Shown here: piece by piece, positions 27,451-35,830 of the stretch | How the letters are laid out: each line of letters begins with the position of its first letter | Position numbering within the stretch: the first letter of the stretch is position 1 | Assembly: GCF_905480005.1 (NCBI RefSeq) | Contig: NZ_CAJQOO010000038.1 | Span: 1-51,345, forward strand | Source: an uncultured Maricaulis sp. | GTDB lineage: Bacteria; Pseudomonadota; Alphaproteobacteria; Caulobacterales; Maricaulaceae | Direction of reading: 5' to 3' | Length of the DNA stretch: 51,345 bases | The notes under the pieces: model-generated | The model's input: only the letters and a program-made list of their open reading frames with translations | Databases searched by the model: none | Told to the model about the DNA's origin: nothing | Program-made: the position numbers and the translations under genes

Positions 27451-27490
27451 GGGCAGATGGAAGGCGTCTAAGGATGACTTCCATCTGCCC
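27451..27490. repeat. Perfect 13-bp stem-loop before yjdM
   Basis: Arms GGGCAGATGGAAG (27451-27463) and CTTCCATCTGCCC (27478-27490) enclose a 14-base loop, 23 bp after the lipoprotein stop and 23 bp before the next start. No T run follows. It could end or protect the upstream transcript, or control the downstream start. Confidence 0.7.
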
Positions 27491-27513
27491 GTCCGATCCG
27501 AAAGAGTCGACCC

Positions 27514-27861
27514 ATGAGCGAATTGCCGCCCTGTCCGAAATGCGCCTGCCCGTGGACCTATGAGGACTCGATCCTGCTTGTCTGCCCGGAATGCGCTCAT
27601 GAATGGTCGCCCGACACGGCCACCGGCAGTGAGGATATAACGGGCGGCAAGGTTTGGCGCGACGCCAATGGCACCGAATTGACGGATGGCGATACGGTCA
27701 CCGTGATCAAGGATCTGAAGATCAAGGGCACAAGCCAGGTCGTGAAAGTCGGCACCAAGGTCAAGAATATCCGCCTCGTCGATGGCGACCACGATATCGA
27801 CTGCCGCATTGATGGCGTGGGCCAGATGGGGCTGAAAACCGAGTTCGTGAAGAAGGTTTGA
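27514..27861 (+). CDS. yjdM: YjdM/PhnA family zinc-ribbon protein
   Basis: 115-residue PhnA/YjdM family protein, historically called alkylphosphonate utilisation protein, though not required for C-P bond cleavage and of unclear function. An N-terminal zinc ribbon has C7-C10 and C24-C27. The C-terminal PhnA domain has the family pattern [24 protein letters not shown] and [21 protein letters not shown]. Length is normal. No phosphonate genes are nearby. A strong hairpin lies just upstream of its start. Confidence 0.92.
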   Translation: MSELPPCPKCACPWTYEDSILLVCPECAHEWSPDTATGSEDITGGKVWRDANGTELTDGDTVTVIKDLKIKGTSQVVKVGTKVKNIRLVDGDHDIDCRIDGVGQMGLKTEFVKKV

Positions 27862-27910
27862 CCGCACCACATTACAGGAAATTTACTTCACCCCGGCGTC
27901 CCACGGTCTA

Positions 27911-27926
27911 CATGTGTCGCCACATG
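27911..27926. promoter_or_regulatory. Small inverted repeat in the leader of the M16 peptidase gene
   Basis: Arms CATGTG and CACATG with a 4-base TCGC centre lie 23 bp before the ATG at 27950. It could be an operator or a leader hairpin; low specificity because it is short. Confidence 0.35.
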
Positions 27927-27949
27927 AACTGGTAAGGTGGGAGAGACTG

Positions 27950-30682
27950 ATGCCACGTATTCTTGCGGCGACCCTTGCGGTCGCCCTGTCCTGGACTGGG
28001 CTGGCTACGGCCCAGGTCCCGGACGTCGAGATTCCTTATGAAAGCTTTGAGCTCGAAAACGGCCTGACCGTTGTCGTGCACGAGGATCGCAAGGCCCCGG
28101 TTGTCGCGGTCAGCATCTGGTACGGGGTCGGTTCCGGCTCCGAGCCGGCAGGCAGCACCGGCTTTGCGCACCTGTTCGAACACCTGATGTTCAACGGGTC
28201 GGAAAACTATAATGACGACTATTTCGGCCCGTTCGAGGATGTCGGCGCGACCGGCATGAACGGCACGACCTGGTTCGACCGCACGAACTATTTCCAGACG
28301 GTGCCGACGCCGGCGCTGGAAATGGCGCTGTGGATGGAATCCGACCGCATGACCCACCTTCTGGGCGCGGTTGACCAGGAGCGCCTCGATGAGCAGCGCG
28401 GCGTGGTCCAGAACGAAAAACGCCAGGGTGACAACCAGCCTTACGGCATGGTGAGCTATTCCCGCCTGCGTGCGCTTTTCCCGGAAGGCCACCCTTATGC
28501 CCACTCCACGATCGGCTCGATGGAAGACCTTGATGCCGCTTCACTGGAAGATGTGCAGGAATGGTTCCGACAGTATTACGGCGCCTCGAATGCGGTCCTG
28601 GTCCTGGCCGGTGACATCAATGCCGAGGAAGCTCGTCCGCTGGTCGAGCGCTATTTCGGGGACGCCCCCGTCGGCCCGCCGCTGAACCGCATTGAATCCT
28701 GGATCCCGGAACGTCGCTACAGCACCACCGAGACGCTGTATGATGATGTGCCGCAATCGCGCATCTACCGGACCTGGGTCGTCCCGGGCCGCATCACGGC
28801 AGAGCGTGCCGACCTGCAGCTCTTCGCCACTGTTCTGGGTGGTGGCCGCACCTCGCGCCTCTATCAGGACTTCGTCTTCGGGCGCCAGGTCGCAACCAGC
28901 GCCTTCGCCTATGTCGAAGCGCACCAGCTGGCCAGCCAATTCCATATCCAGGTCACGCTGAACCCCGGCGAAGATGTCGATGCGGCTTCGGCACGCATCG
29001 ATGAAATCGTTGCGGAGCTTCTGGCCGAAGGTCCGACCGACGAGGAATTGGAAACCGCCCAGACCCGGATCAATGCCGGCGTCGTGCGGGGTCTGGAACA
29101 GATCGGTGGCTTTGGCGGCAAGGCCGTCACCCTCGCCGAGGGTGCGCTCTATGCCAATGATCCGGCGTTCTGGCGGACCCATCTGGAGCGCCTCAACAAC
29201 GCCACGCCGGACAGCATCACCGAGACCGCCAATGACTGGCTGACCACGGGTTCCCACGAGATCACCGTGTTGCCCTTTGGCGATTATGCCAGCGTCGAAA
29301 CCGATGCTGATCGCTCGGCCCTGCCCGTCGTCGCCTCGACGCCGGAACTGGCCTGGCCGACGGTTGAAACCGGTGAATTGTCCAATGGCGTCGATATCGT
29401 CTTCGTGCGCCGTGATGCGGTGCCTGTGGTCGAGATGCAGATGGTCTTCGACAGCGGCTATGCAGCCGACAGCGTCGAAGGTGGTGAACTGGGTCTGACC
29501 AGTTTCACCATGAATATGCTGGATGAAGGCGCGGGTCGGATGGACGCCACGGACATTGCCGCTCGGGCCGAAAGCCTGGGTGCCAACCTGTCCACCGGTG
29601 CCGGTCTCGACACCGCCTCCGTCAGCCTCTCGGCCCTGCGCACCAATCTGCGCCCCTCGGTCGAGCTGATGGCGACGATCATCACCGATCCGAGCTTCCG
29701 TGACGAGGACATCGATCGCGTCCGTTCGCAGACGCTGAATGGTATCCAGCAGGAAATGGCCAACCCGATCTCGATCGCGCTGCGTCTCCTGCCGCCGGAA
29801 ATGTATGGCGATGGCCATGCCTATTCGGTGCCGTTCACCGGTTCGGGAACGCCAGAAGCCGTCAGCGGCTTCATGCGGGACGATCTGCTGGCACACCAGG
29901 CCACCTGGCTGCGTCCTGACAATGCTACCTTGTTCATCGTCGGTGATACGACGCTGGATGAAGTGACGCCTATCCTGGAGCGGGCTTTCCGCAACTGGCG
30001 GGCTCCGTCGACCCCGCTTCCGGCCAAGAACCTGGCCGAGGCGTCCAATGGCGACAGCGCCCGGGTGATCATTGTTGATCGTCCGAATTCGCCGCAATCG
30101 CTGATCCTGGCCGGCCTGATCGGCCCGTCGGGTTCGGTCGACAATCCGGAAGTCTACTCGGCCATGAATGACGCCATCGGCGGTTCCTTCTCGGCCCGGG
30201 TCAACATGAATCTGCGCGAAGACAAGGGCTGGTCCTATGGTGCGCGTACCCTGCTCTGGGGTGCCCGCGGCCAACGCCCCTGGATGGTCTATGCGCCGGT
30301 CCAGACCGACCGCACGACGGACTCCCTGTCCGAACTTCTGCGCGAGTTCGGCGAATTCACCTCCTCCAATCCGGCCACGCCGGACGAATTGGAGCGCTCG
30401 GTGAACAATAATACCCGCTCGCTGCCGGGCCAGTTCGAGACGGCCGCCGCCGTCCGGAACTCGCTCGTTTCCAGCCAGAATCTGGGTCGTGACTGGAACT
30501 TCCCGGCCACGCTGACTGCGCGCTATCACGGCCTCGACCTCGACGAGGTCCGTGCCGCGGCACAGGAAGTCGTGAACCCGGAGCAGCTTGTCTGGCTGAT
30601 CATTGGCGACGCTGCCGAGATCGAAGCCGGTATTCGCGAGCTGGGAATGGGTGACGTCGAAGTCCGCCGCATGGGGCAGTAA
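27950..30682 (+). CDS. Secreted M16 family zinc peptidase
   Basis: 910 residues with an N-terminal signal peptide (to about residue 22, ATAQ) and no lipobox, so soluble periplasmic. The first M16 unit carries the inverted zinc motif H74-L-F-E77-H78 in GFAHLFEHLMFNGS and the downstream EQRGVVQNEKRQ glutamate region. The second half, from about residue 470 (ELSNGVDIVFVRRDAVPVVEMQMVFDSGY), is a repeat without the zinc motif. This is a different subfamily from the lipoprotein peptidase at 13.3 kb. The ATG at 27950 has GGTGGGAGAG upstream; an in-frame ATG-less extension to 27914 is unlikely. A strong terminator follows. Confidence 0.93.
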   Translation: MPRILAATLAVALSWTGLATAQVPDVEIPYESFELENGLTVVVHEDRKAPVVAVSIWYGVGSGSEPAGSTGFAHLFEHLMFNGSENYNDDYFGPFEDVGATGMNGTTWFDRTNYFQTVPTPALEMALWMESDRMTHLLGAVDQERLDEQRGVVQNEKRQGDNQPYGMVSYSRLRALFPEGHPYAHSTIGSMEDLDAASLEDVQEWFRQYYGASNAVLVLAGDINAEEARPLVERYFGDAPVGPPLNRIESWIPERRYSTTETLYDDVPQSRIYRTWVVPGRITAERADLQLFATVLGGGRTSRLYQDFVFGRQVATSAFAYVEAHQLASQFHIQVTLNPGEDVDAASARIDEIVAELLAEGPTDEELETAQTRINAGVVRGLEQIGGFGGKAVTLAEGALYANDPAFWRTHLERLNNATPDSITETANDWLTTGSHEITVLPFGDYASVETDADRSALPVVASTPELAWPTVETGELSNGVDIVFVRRDAVPVVEMQMVFDSGYAADSVEGGELGLTSFTMNMLDEGAGRMDATDIAARAESLGANLSTGAGLDTASVSLSALRTNLRPSVELMATIITDPSFRDEDIDRVRSQTLNGIQQEMANPISIALRLLPPEMYGDGHAYSVPFTGSGTPEAVSGFMRDDLLAHQATWLRPDNATLFIVGDTTLDEVTPILERAFRNWRAPSTPLPAKNLAEASNGDSARVIIVDRPNSPQSLILAGLIGPSGSVDNPEVYSAMNDAIGGSFSARVNMNLREDKGWSYGARTLLWGARGQRPWMVYAPVQTDRTTDSLSELLREFGEFTSSNPATPDELERSVNNNTRSLPGQFETAAAVRNSLVSSQNLGRDWNFPATLTARYHGLDLDEVRAAAQEVVNPEQLVWLIIGDAAEIEAGIRELGMGDVEVRRMGQ

Positions 30683-30714
30683 TCCTAGCAACGGATCACA
30701 CCCGATCCTGAAAC

Positions 30715-30750
30715 GCGGGCGCCGGAGATCTCTCCGGCGCCCGTTTTCTT
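30715..30750 (+). terminator. Rho-independent terminator after the M16 peptidase
   Basis: A very stable hairpin with arms CGGGCGCCGGAGA and TCTCCGGCGCCCG and almost no loop, followed by TTTTCTTT. Confidence 0.88.
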
Positions 30751-30825
30751 TGGATCCAGGCATCAGCCAATCAGCCGTGAAGCATGCGCCAAACGACGTC
30801 GAAACACTGCCACTGTCAGCGCATG

Positions 30826-30858
30826 AAAAAGGGCGGGGCTGCCACGCAGCGCCCGCCC
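30826..30858 (-). terminator. Rho-independent terminator after the SDR gene
   Basis: On the minus strand GGGCGGG-c-GCTGC pairs with GCAGC-CCCGCCC (one bulged base) and is followed by TTTTT, about 30 bp after the SDR stop at 30887. Confidence 0.8.
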
Positions 30859-30886
30859 CTTCACCAGTCAGTTTGCGATGAGAGCC

Positions 30887-31666
30887 CTAGAATGCGCCAC
30901 GCGCCTGGGCCACACCACCATCAACAACGAGCGTCGAACCGACCACATAATCACCGGCCCGTGAGGCCAGGAAGATCGCGGCACCGGCCATGTCGGACGG
31001 TTCACCGACCCGGCCGGACGGAACACCCTTCGAGACCATGTCGGCATGGTCGCGCGCGACCTTGTTCATGCTGGACGCAAAGGCACCGGGTGCGATCGCG
31101 GTGACGTTGATGTTCTCCTTGGCCATCTCCATGCCGAGGCGTTTGGTCAGATGGATGATGCCGGACTTGGACGCGGCGTAGGAATAGGTCTCCATCATGT
31201 TGACCGACAGCCCGTCAATGGAGGCGATATTGATCACCTTCGCCGGTTGTTGCGGCGAGGCTGCAGCCTTGAGCGCACCGTGCAGCGCCTGGATCAGGAA
31301 GAAGGGCGTCTTGACATTGAGGTCCATGACCTTGTCCCAGCCACTCTCGGGAAACTCGTCCAGCGGCGCACCCCAGGCGGCCCCGGCATTATTGACCAGA
31401 ATATCGAGTTTGCTCTCATGCTCGAGAAACTTCGACGCCAGCGCTTGGGCCCCATCCGCGCCCGAGGCATCACCCGGCAGGGCGATACAGGTGCCGATCT
31501 CGGACAGGCGCTCGGCCGTGGCGAGGCAGTCCGGCGCCTTGCGCGCCGTGATATAGACCTTGGCACCGGCGCGCACATAGCCCTCGGCGATCATCTCGCC
31601 AATGCCGCGCGACCCACCGGTGATCAGCGCCACACGGCCTTCAAGGCTGAAAAGATTGTCAAACAT
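30887..31666 (-). CDS. Short-chain dehydrogenase/reductase (FabG/RhlG-like)
   Basis: 259-residue classical SDR, NAD(P)-dependent. Cofactor motif TGGSRGIG (17-24), structural NNAG near 92-95, catalytic S149, Y163 and K167 (YAASK), and PGAF after the active site. The closest known styles are RhlG-type 3-oxoacyl reductases and short-chain alcohol dehydrogenases; the substrate cannot be read from the sequence. The start at 31666 is preceded by GGGAGG eight bases away; the frame is open 32 codons further 5' without support. A perfect palindrome lies about 95 bp upstream. Confidence 0.9.
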   Translation of the reverse strand: MFDNLFSLEGRVALITGGSRGIGEMIAEGYVRAGAKVYITARKAPDCLATAERLSEIGTCIALPGDASGADGAQALASKFLEHESKLDILVNNAGAAWGAPLDEFPESGWDKVMDLNVKTPFFLIQALHGALKAAASPQQPAKVINIASIDGLSVNMMETYSYAASKSGIIHLTKRLGMEMAKENINVTAIAPGAFASSMNKVARDHADMVSKGVPSGRVGEPSDMAGAAIFLASRAGDYVVGSTLVVDGGVAQARGAF

Positions 31667-31759
31667 GTCGGAGACCTCCCGCTCGGGTTTCATGACTTTC
31701 CGACCTGAGGCGTAGCGGCTGCGAGCGCGACTGTCGAGGGTTCGGTATGGGATGTCGTG

Positions 31760-31775
31760 CATTCAGCGCTGAATG
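31760..31775. promoter_or_regulatory. Perfect 16-bp palindrome upstream of the SDR gene (candidate operator)
   Basis: CATTCAGC followed directly by GCTGAATG, symmetric throughout. It lies about 95 bp upstream of the SDR start and about 85 bp beyond the end of the convergently placed hybrid kinase gene, so the SDR promoter is its likely target. TetR-family operators often look like this. Confidence 0.55.
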
Positions 31776-31867
31776 GGTCACAGGATGGCGGCGCACGTGC
31801 CGGCGGCAGTCAGAACCGGAAGACGAACGAGGCAGGCAGCCCCCTCAAAGGGCCGGCCGAGATTGGG

Positions 31868-33541
31868 TCAGGCCGCCGCCCTCGGATGGGCGCTCCCGAG
31901 ATGTTCAGCCAGGGCTTCCAGCTGGAGCGGCTTGCCGATACAACCGTCGATGCCCGGTTCGCGATAGCGGGCCCGGTCCTCGTCCAGCGCGCTGGCGGTG
32001 ACGGCAAAAATCGGGGTCTCCGCGTTGAGCGCCGCCTCCTGTCGTATCACTCCGGTGACGCCCAGACCGTCCATGCCCGGCATCTGGATATCCATCAGGA
32101 TCACGTCGAACGCTTCGGCCCGGGCCAGCGCGATGGCTGTGTCCGGCCCTTCGGCCAGACAGGGGTCGTGCCCAAGATGGGTCAGAAGGGCGGCGGCAAC
32201 GGTCAGGTTGATCGGCTGATCATCGACAACAAGGACCCGCAAGGAACGTCCGCTGGAGCGGTCCCGTTCGGCGGTTGCTCCCGCGCCGGCATCCGCAGCC
32301 ACAGCGGTGAGCTCGAAACGGAATGTGGAACCTTTGTCGACCACGCTCTCGACACACAGTGCCGCGCCCATCAGCGCCGTCAGATCACGGCAGATCGCCA
32401 GACCAAGGCCGGTGCCGCCATAGTCCCGCGTTGTCGTTTCGTCGGCTTGTGCGAAGCGGTCGAAAATCCGGTCCTGGGCCTCACGAGACAGACCAATGCC
32501 GCTATCCTCAACCTCTACCATCAGGCGATCAGGCTCGCGATCATGGGCCGTCACGCGCAATATGACGTGGCCATGCTCGGTGAACTTCACGGCATTGCCG
32601 ACAAGGTTCCACAAGACTTGCCGGACGCGCACTGGATCCAGCATGAGCCAGCGCGGCAGGCTATCGTCATATTCCAGGTTCAGGACCACATCCCGGTCCG
32701 CGACCTGAACCGCGAACAGGGCGATAACATCGGTGCACAAGCGGCGCAGATCGCACGCCTCGCGATTGATCGTGATACCACCCTGATCAAGTTTGGTGAC
32801 GTCAAGGATGTCGTTGAGAACCGTCACCAATGCCGTTGCCGAGGCATGGACAGTGGCAACACCCTGCCGGTCAAGGGTGCCATCCTTGCTCTCGCGGGCG
32901 AGTTCGAGAAGTCCCAGCACGCCATTCATTGGCGTGCGTATTTCGTGGCTCATATTGGCAAGAAATGCGGACTTGGCCTGTTCGGCCTTGCGTGACTCCC
33001 TCAACAGGTTTTCTTGCGTCCGGACGAAACCGATCACGCAGATCAGGCTGAGAATACTGACCATGCTCAACAGGAAGAACGCCGCCACGCGTTCAGCATC
33101 CATCGAGTAAGGCGTGGGTGTGATAATGCCCTGCACGCCAAGCAGGAGCAGAAGCGCGAAGAGAATGACCGAGCTGATGCCATAAACTGTCGCGGCCCTG
33201 GCACTCAGAAAGAAGCCGGCCGCGAGCGGGGCGATGAGCTGCAACGGCGCAACATATCCCAGCAAACCCCCATTGGTCAGCGAGGCCGCAAATGCCATCA
33301 GCTGAGCGCCGAGAATAAAGGTATGGGCAACCCAGCGGTACTGGTTGGTCGTCCACGCGATCACGCCCAGCGCGATAAACAGACCGGATGCGAACAGGCC
33401 GAGAGCCTTGGCCGGCGTCCAGCCGGGCAGGGCGAGTGAGACCGCGCCCAGATACGACACCAAAATCAGGCCGAAAACGACACAGGTGATCGCCAGAACG
33501 CGGCCCTTGCCATTGGTTGGACTGTCGGAATGCCGGATCAT
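31868..33541 (-). CDS. Membrane-bound hybrid histidine kinase
   Basis: 557 residues. About six membrane segments (roughly 15-170) have no large extracellular loop, then comes HisKA with phosphoacceptor H199 in NMSHEIRTPMNG, and HATPase_c with NLVGNAVKFTEHG, VEDSGIGL and GGTGLGLAI. A C-terminal receiver domain starts near residue 434 with VLVVDDQPIN and phosphoacceptor D484 in ILMDIQMPGMDG. No phosphotransfer protein or separate regulator is next to it. The ATG at 33541 lacks a well-spaced ribosome site (GGGGAG is about 17 bases upstream), but the next residues are not conserved enough to choose better. The input signal is unknown. Confidence 0.9.
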   Translation of the reverse strand: MIRHSDSPTNGKGRVLAITCVVFGLILVSYLGAVSLALPGWTPAKALGLFASGLFIALGVIAWTTNQYRWVAHTFILGAQLMAFAASLTNGGLLGYVAPLQLIAPLAAGFFLSARAATVYGISSVILFALLLLLGVQGIITPTPYSMDAERVAAFFLLSMVSILSLICVIGFVRTQENLLRESRKAEQAKSAFLANMSHEIRTPMNGVLGLLELARESKDGTLDRQGVATVHASATALVTVLNDILDVTKLDQGGITINREACDLRRLCTDVIALFAVQVADRDVVLNLEYDDSLPRWLMLDPVRVRQVLWNLVGNAVKFTEHGHVILRVTAHDREPDRLMVEVEDSGIGLSREAQDRIFDRFAQADETTTRDYGGTGLGLAICRDLTALMGAALCVESVVDKGSTFRFELTAVAADAGAGATAERDRSSGRSLRVLVVDDQPINLTVAAALLTHLGHDPCLAEGPDTAIALARAEAFDVILMDIQMPGMDGLGVTGVIRQEAALNAETPIFAVTASALDEDRARYREPGIDGCIGKPLQLEALAEHLGSAHPRAAA

Positions 33542-33716
33542 CGAACGACCATTGCTGCACGCTCTCCCCGAACGCCGGCAAAGTCAAAACCGGGAAGGCC
33601 TAGAAAAGGCTTAATCGACACCGAGGCGGGCGATCCGGGGCGCCGCTTTCCGGTCAACCGGGCCCTGTGCGTTGGCCTGTCCGCCCGCGAATGACGGCAT
33701 TCGCCGATAGCACCGC
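33542..33716. other. Upstream part of the kinase / met operon intergenic region
   Basis: The divergent gap between the kinase start (33541) and hom (33902) is about 360 bp. Its right half holds the promoter, operator and riboswitch listed separately. In the left half I see no gene, RNA or clear promoter; a TTAA-rich stretch near 33610 may be part of the kinase promoter. Confidence 0.4.
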
Positions 33717-33744
33717 TTGACACATATAAACATATCTTTATACG
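33717..33744 (+). promoter_or_regulatory. Sigma70-like promoter of the met operon
   Basis: A perfect -35 TTGACA at 33717-33722 is followed after 16 bases by a -10-like TATACG at 33739-33744. Transcription should begin at about 33750, exactly where the SAM-II aptamer begins. The spacer is almost fully occupied by the palindromic operator. Confidence 0.6.
33723..33744. promoter_or_regulatory. Palindromic operator between -35 and -10 (SahR-like candidate)
   Basis: A 22-bp AT-rich near-palindrome, starting CATATAAACAT and ending ATCTTTATACG, with two mismatched pairs. It stands out strongly against the GC-rich background. AT-rich palindromes of the ATAAAGATATCTTTAT kind are, from memory, the style of methionine-cycle ArsR-family regulators such as SahR; the exact regulator is inference. 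Its position would block RNA polymerase. Confidence 0.65.
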
Positions 33745-33749
33745 TGAAG

Positions 33750-33803
33750 TCGCGCCGATTTGATGTCTAGCTTGCGGGCGCGGAACAAGTGCGGCTAAAG
33801 CGG
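33750..33803 (+). ncRNA. SAM-II riboswitch aptamer
   Basis: Fits the SAM-II (metA RNA) consensus of Alphaproteobacteria. P1 pairs CGCGCC (33751-33756) with GGCGCG (33777-33782). The conserved GATTTG follows the 5' strand. The loop has GCTTGC, whose CTTG (33771-33774) can pair with CAAG (33786-33789) to form the pseudoknot. The invariant GCTAAA is at 33794-33799. In known cases S-adenosylmethionine binding hides the ribosome site of metA/metX/metC-type genes. Here the aptamer precedes hom-metX-metB but ends about 98 bases before the first good start codon, longer than usual. Confidence 0.88.
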
Positions 33804-33901
33804 ATCGATCGAGGCACGGCAATCGCCACCCTTTTCAGTCGCCTCGTCAGTATCCCGCAATCGGTGTGTCCGCGCTTTCCGCCCAGACGGAATGTGGAAG
33901 A

Positions 33902-34894
33902 ATGTCCTTGGTTGCGGCCCTTGATTATCCCCTCGATACGCTCCCATCGGAGACCCTGACGCCGCGGCTGCGGGTTGTCCTGCTGGGATGTGGCACCGTG
34001 AATGCCGGCGTTCTGACCGGGCTGGAAGCGATGGAGACGCAGGTCGAGATCGCGGCCATCGTCACCCGCAAACCGCGCCGCCGGGGCGATGAGCGCTATG
34101 CTTGGCTGACCGACATCACCGCCGCGTTCGATACCGGGCCGGACCTCGTCATTGACGGTCTGCCCGATTGCGCGGCGGCCGAGAAAGCCCTGACCCTCGC
34201 GGTTGAGCGCGGCATTCACATCATCTCCGCGAACAAGGCTGTTATTGCGCGGCGTCCGGACCTGGAAGCGCGAGCCCGACGGGCCGGAACAGGCTTCGCC
34301 TATTCTGCGGCAGTCGGAGGCGGGGTCCCGGTGCTGGAAACCGTGGCCCGGCTGAAAGTCGCTGGCGAGACCGTGACCCGGGTGCGCGGCGTCCTCAACG
34401 GCACGTCGAATTTCGTCCTGGGCTTGCTGGAGAAGGGCGTCGGGTTTGATGATGCAATCACAGCCGCACAAGCCGCCGGCTTTGCCGAAGAAGACCCGAG
34501 CGCTGATCTCGACGGTCTGGATGCTGCCGCCAAGCTGGCCCTGATCGCCCGCGCTGCCTTCGATATTGCCCCGGATGCCTATGCCATCGCCGCGGACAGC
34601 CTGTTCGACCTGTCCGTCGGTCAGATTCTGGGCGCGCGGGAAACAGCGCTGCGCTATCGCCAGGTCGCTGAACTCGTCGCGGGCGAAAACGGTGTGACGG
34701 CCAGTGTCCGTCTGATCGCGCTGCCCGAGGACCATCCCCTGGCCCGGGTCGAGAATGAGGAGAATGCGATCGAGGTCTGTTGTGCCAGCGGCACCTCGAT
34801 CGTGCTCAATGGCAAGGGTGCCGGCCAGGCGCCGACGGCGGGCTCTGTCCTCTCCGATGTCCGCGCCCTGCTCGCCGAGGGTCGTCACCGATGA
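33902..34894 (+). CDS. hom: Homoserine dehydrogenase, short form without ACT domain
   Basis: NAD(P)-dependent reduction of aspartate semialdehyde to homoserine, the branch-point precursor of methionine and threonine. 330 residues: nucleotide-binding LLGCGTVNAG near 27, catalytic-type lysine K112 in SANKAVIA, GGGVPVLE, NGTSNFVL (166-173), and the substrate site DPSADLDGLDAAAKLALI. It lacks the C-terminal ACT domain of threonine-regulated enzymes, which fits a copy dedicated to methionine. I use the ATG at 33902, with GGAA about 10 bases upstream; a GTG at 33866 is in frame but unsupported. Its stop overlaps the metX start (ATGA). Confidence 0.88.
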   Translation: MSLVAALDYPLDTLPSETLTPRLRVVLLGCGTVNAGVLTGLEAMETQVEIAAIVTRKPRRRGDERYAWLTDITAAFDTGPDLVIDGLPDCAAAEKALTLAVERGIHIISANKAVIARRPDLEARARRAGTGFAYSAAVGGGVPVLETVARLKVAGETVTRVRGVLNGTSNFVLGLLEKGVGFDDAITAAQAAGFAEEDPSADLDGLDAAAKLALIARAAFDIAPDAYAIAADSLFDLSVGQILGARETALRYRQVAELVAGENGVTASVRLIALPEDHPLARVENEENAIEVCCASGTSIVLNGKGAGQAPTAGSVLSDVRALLAEGRHR

Positions 34895-35829
34895 GCGTCA
34901 CCCTGGAACATCCCCCGGCCCAACGGTATCGGGACCTCTCCACCATCGCCCTCACCGGCACGGGGTCGCCGGTCAAGGTCAGCGGACGGGTCACCGGGCC
35001 GGACGGCGCGCCCGCAATCCTGATCCTCGGCGGCATCTCCTTCGGCCGTATTGTTACGGACACGCCTCAGGAGAATGGCTGGTGGCGCCAGCAGGCTGGA
35101 CCCGGCAAACCCATCGACACCAATCGCTACCGCATCCTGTCCTTCGACTTCATTGGCGCAGACGCCCATCCCTTCCCGACCACACAGGATCAGGCGCGGG
35201 CCATTCTCGCGCTCGCCGATGCGGCCGATATTCGTGAGTTCGCCATTGTCGGCTCATCCTATGGCGGCATGATCGGACTCGCCCTGGCACAGTTGGCGCC
35301 GGAGCGGGTGCGCCAGCTGGTGGTCGTGTCCGCAGCTGATCGGGCGAGCGAGATGACCAAGGCCTGGCGGTCCATCCAGCGCGACACGGTGCAGCTGGCC
35401 CTGCGTCTCGGCGATGGCAAGGCCGGGCTGGACCTCGCCCGCCGCATCGCCGTCACCACCTATCGCACGCCGCAGGAATTCGAGACCCGCTTCTCCGCGC
35501 CGGACCCCGAGAGCCGCGACGCCAGTGGTGTCACGGGCTATCTCGCTGCCCAGGGCGAACGCTATGCCCAGACGGTCGATCCCGAATATTTTCTGGCTCT
35601 CTCGCGCTCCATGGACGAACACCGGGTCGATGTCCGAGCCATTACCTGCCCGGTGACCTGGCTGGCAGCGCTGGAGGATCGACTCGTGCCGGTTGACCAG
35701 ATCGCGGAGGCCGCCAAACGCACCCCCAATGGTCGCCTGATCACCTTCAGTTCGCTCTACGGCCATGACGCCTTCCTCAAGGAAGACGCGATCATCGCCG
35801 CCACTCTGACCGAAATATTCGGGGGCTGA
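34891..35829 (+). CDS. metX: Homoserine O-acyltransferase (MetX, probably succinyl type)
   Basis: Alpha/beta-hydrolase-fold enzyme that acylates homoserine in methionine synthesis. 312 residues with catalytic triad candidates S123 (GSSYGGM), D263 (ALEDRLVP) and H292 (YGHDAF). N-terminal LILGGISFGR and GWWRQQAGPGKPIDTNRYRILSFDFIG match the MetX subfamily of xanthomonads, which uses succinyl-CoA; acyl specificity here is inference. It overlaps hom by 4 bp and ends 1 bp before metB, so the three are tightly coupled. Confidence 0.88.
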   Translation: MSVTLEHPPAQRYRDLSTIALTGTGSPVKVSGRVTGPDGAPAILILGGISFGRIVTDTPQENGWWRQQAGPGKPIDTNRYRILSFDFIGADAHPFPTTQDQARAILALADAADIREFAIVGSSYGGMIGLALAQLAPERVRQLVVVSAADRASEMTKAWRSIQRDTVQLALRLGDGKAGLDLARRIAVTTYRTPQEFETRFSAPDPESRDASGVTGYLAAQGERYAQTVDPEYFLALSRSMDEHRVDVRAITCPVTWLAALEDRLVPVDQIAEAAKRTPNGRLITFSSLYGHDAFLKEDAIIAATLTEIFGG

Positions 35830-35830
35830 C

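Noticed and set aside
28541-30763. 740-codon open frame antisense to the second M16 peptidase
   Set aside because: High GC content leaves complementary frames open. Its translation is low-complexity with R/H/D/G bias and no domain, while the sense strand has a full peptidase with signal peptide and ribosome site.
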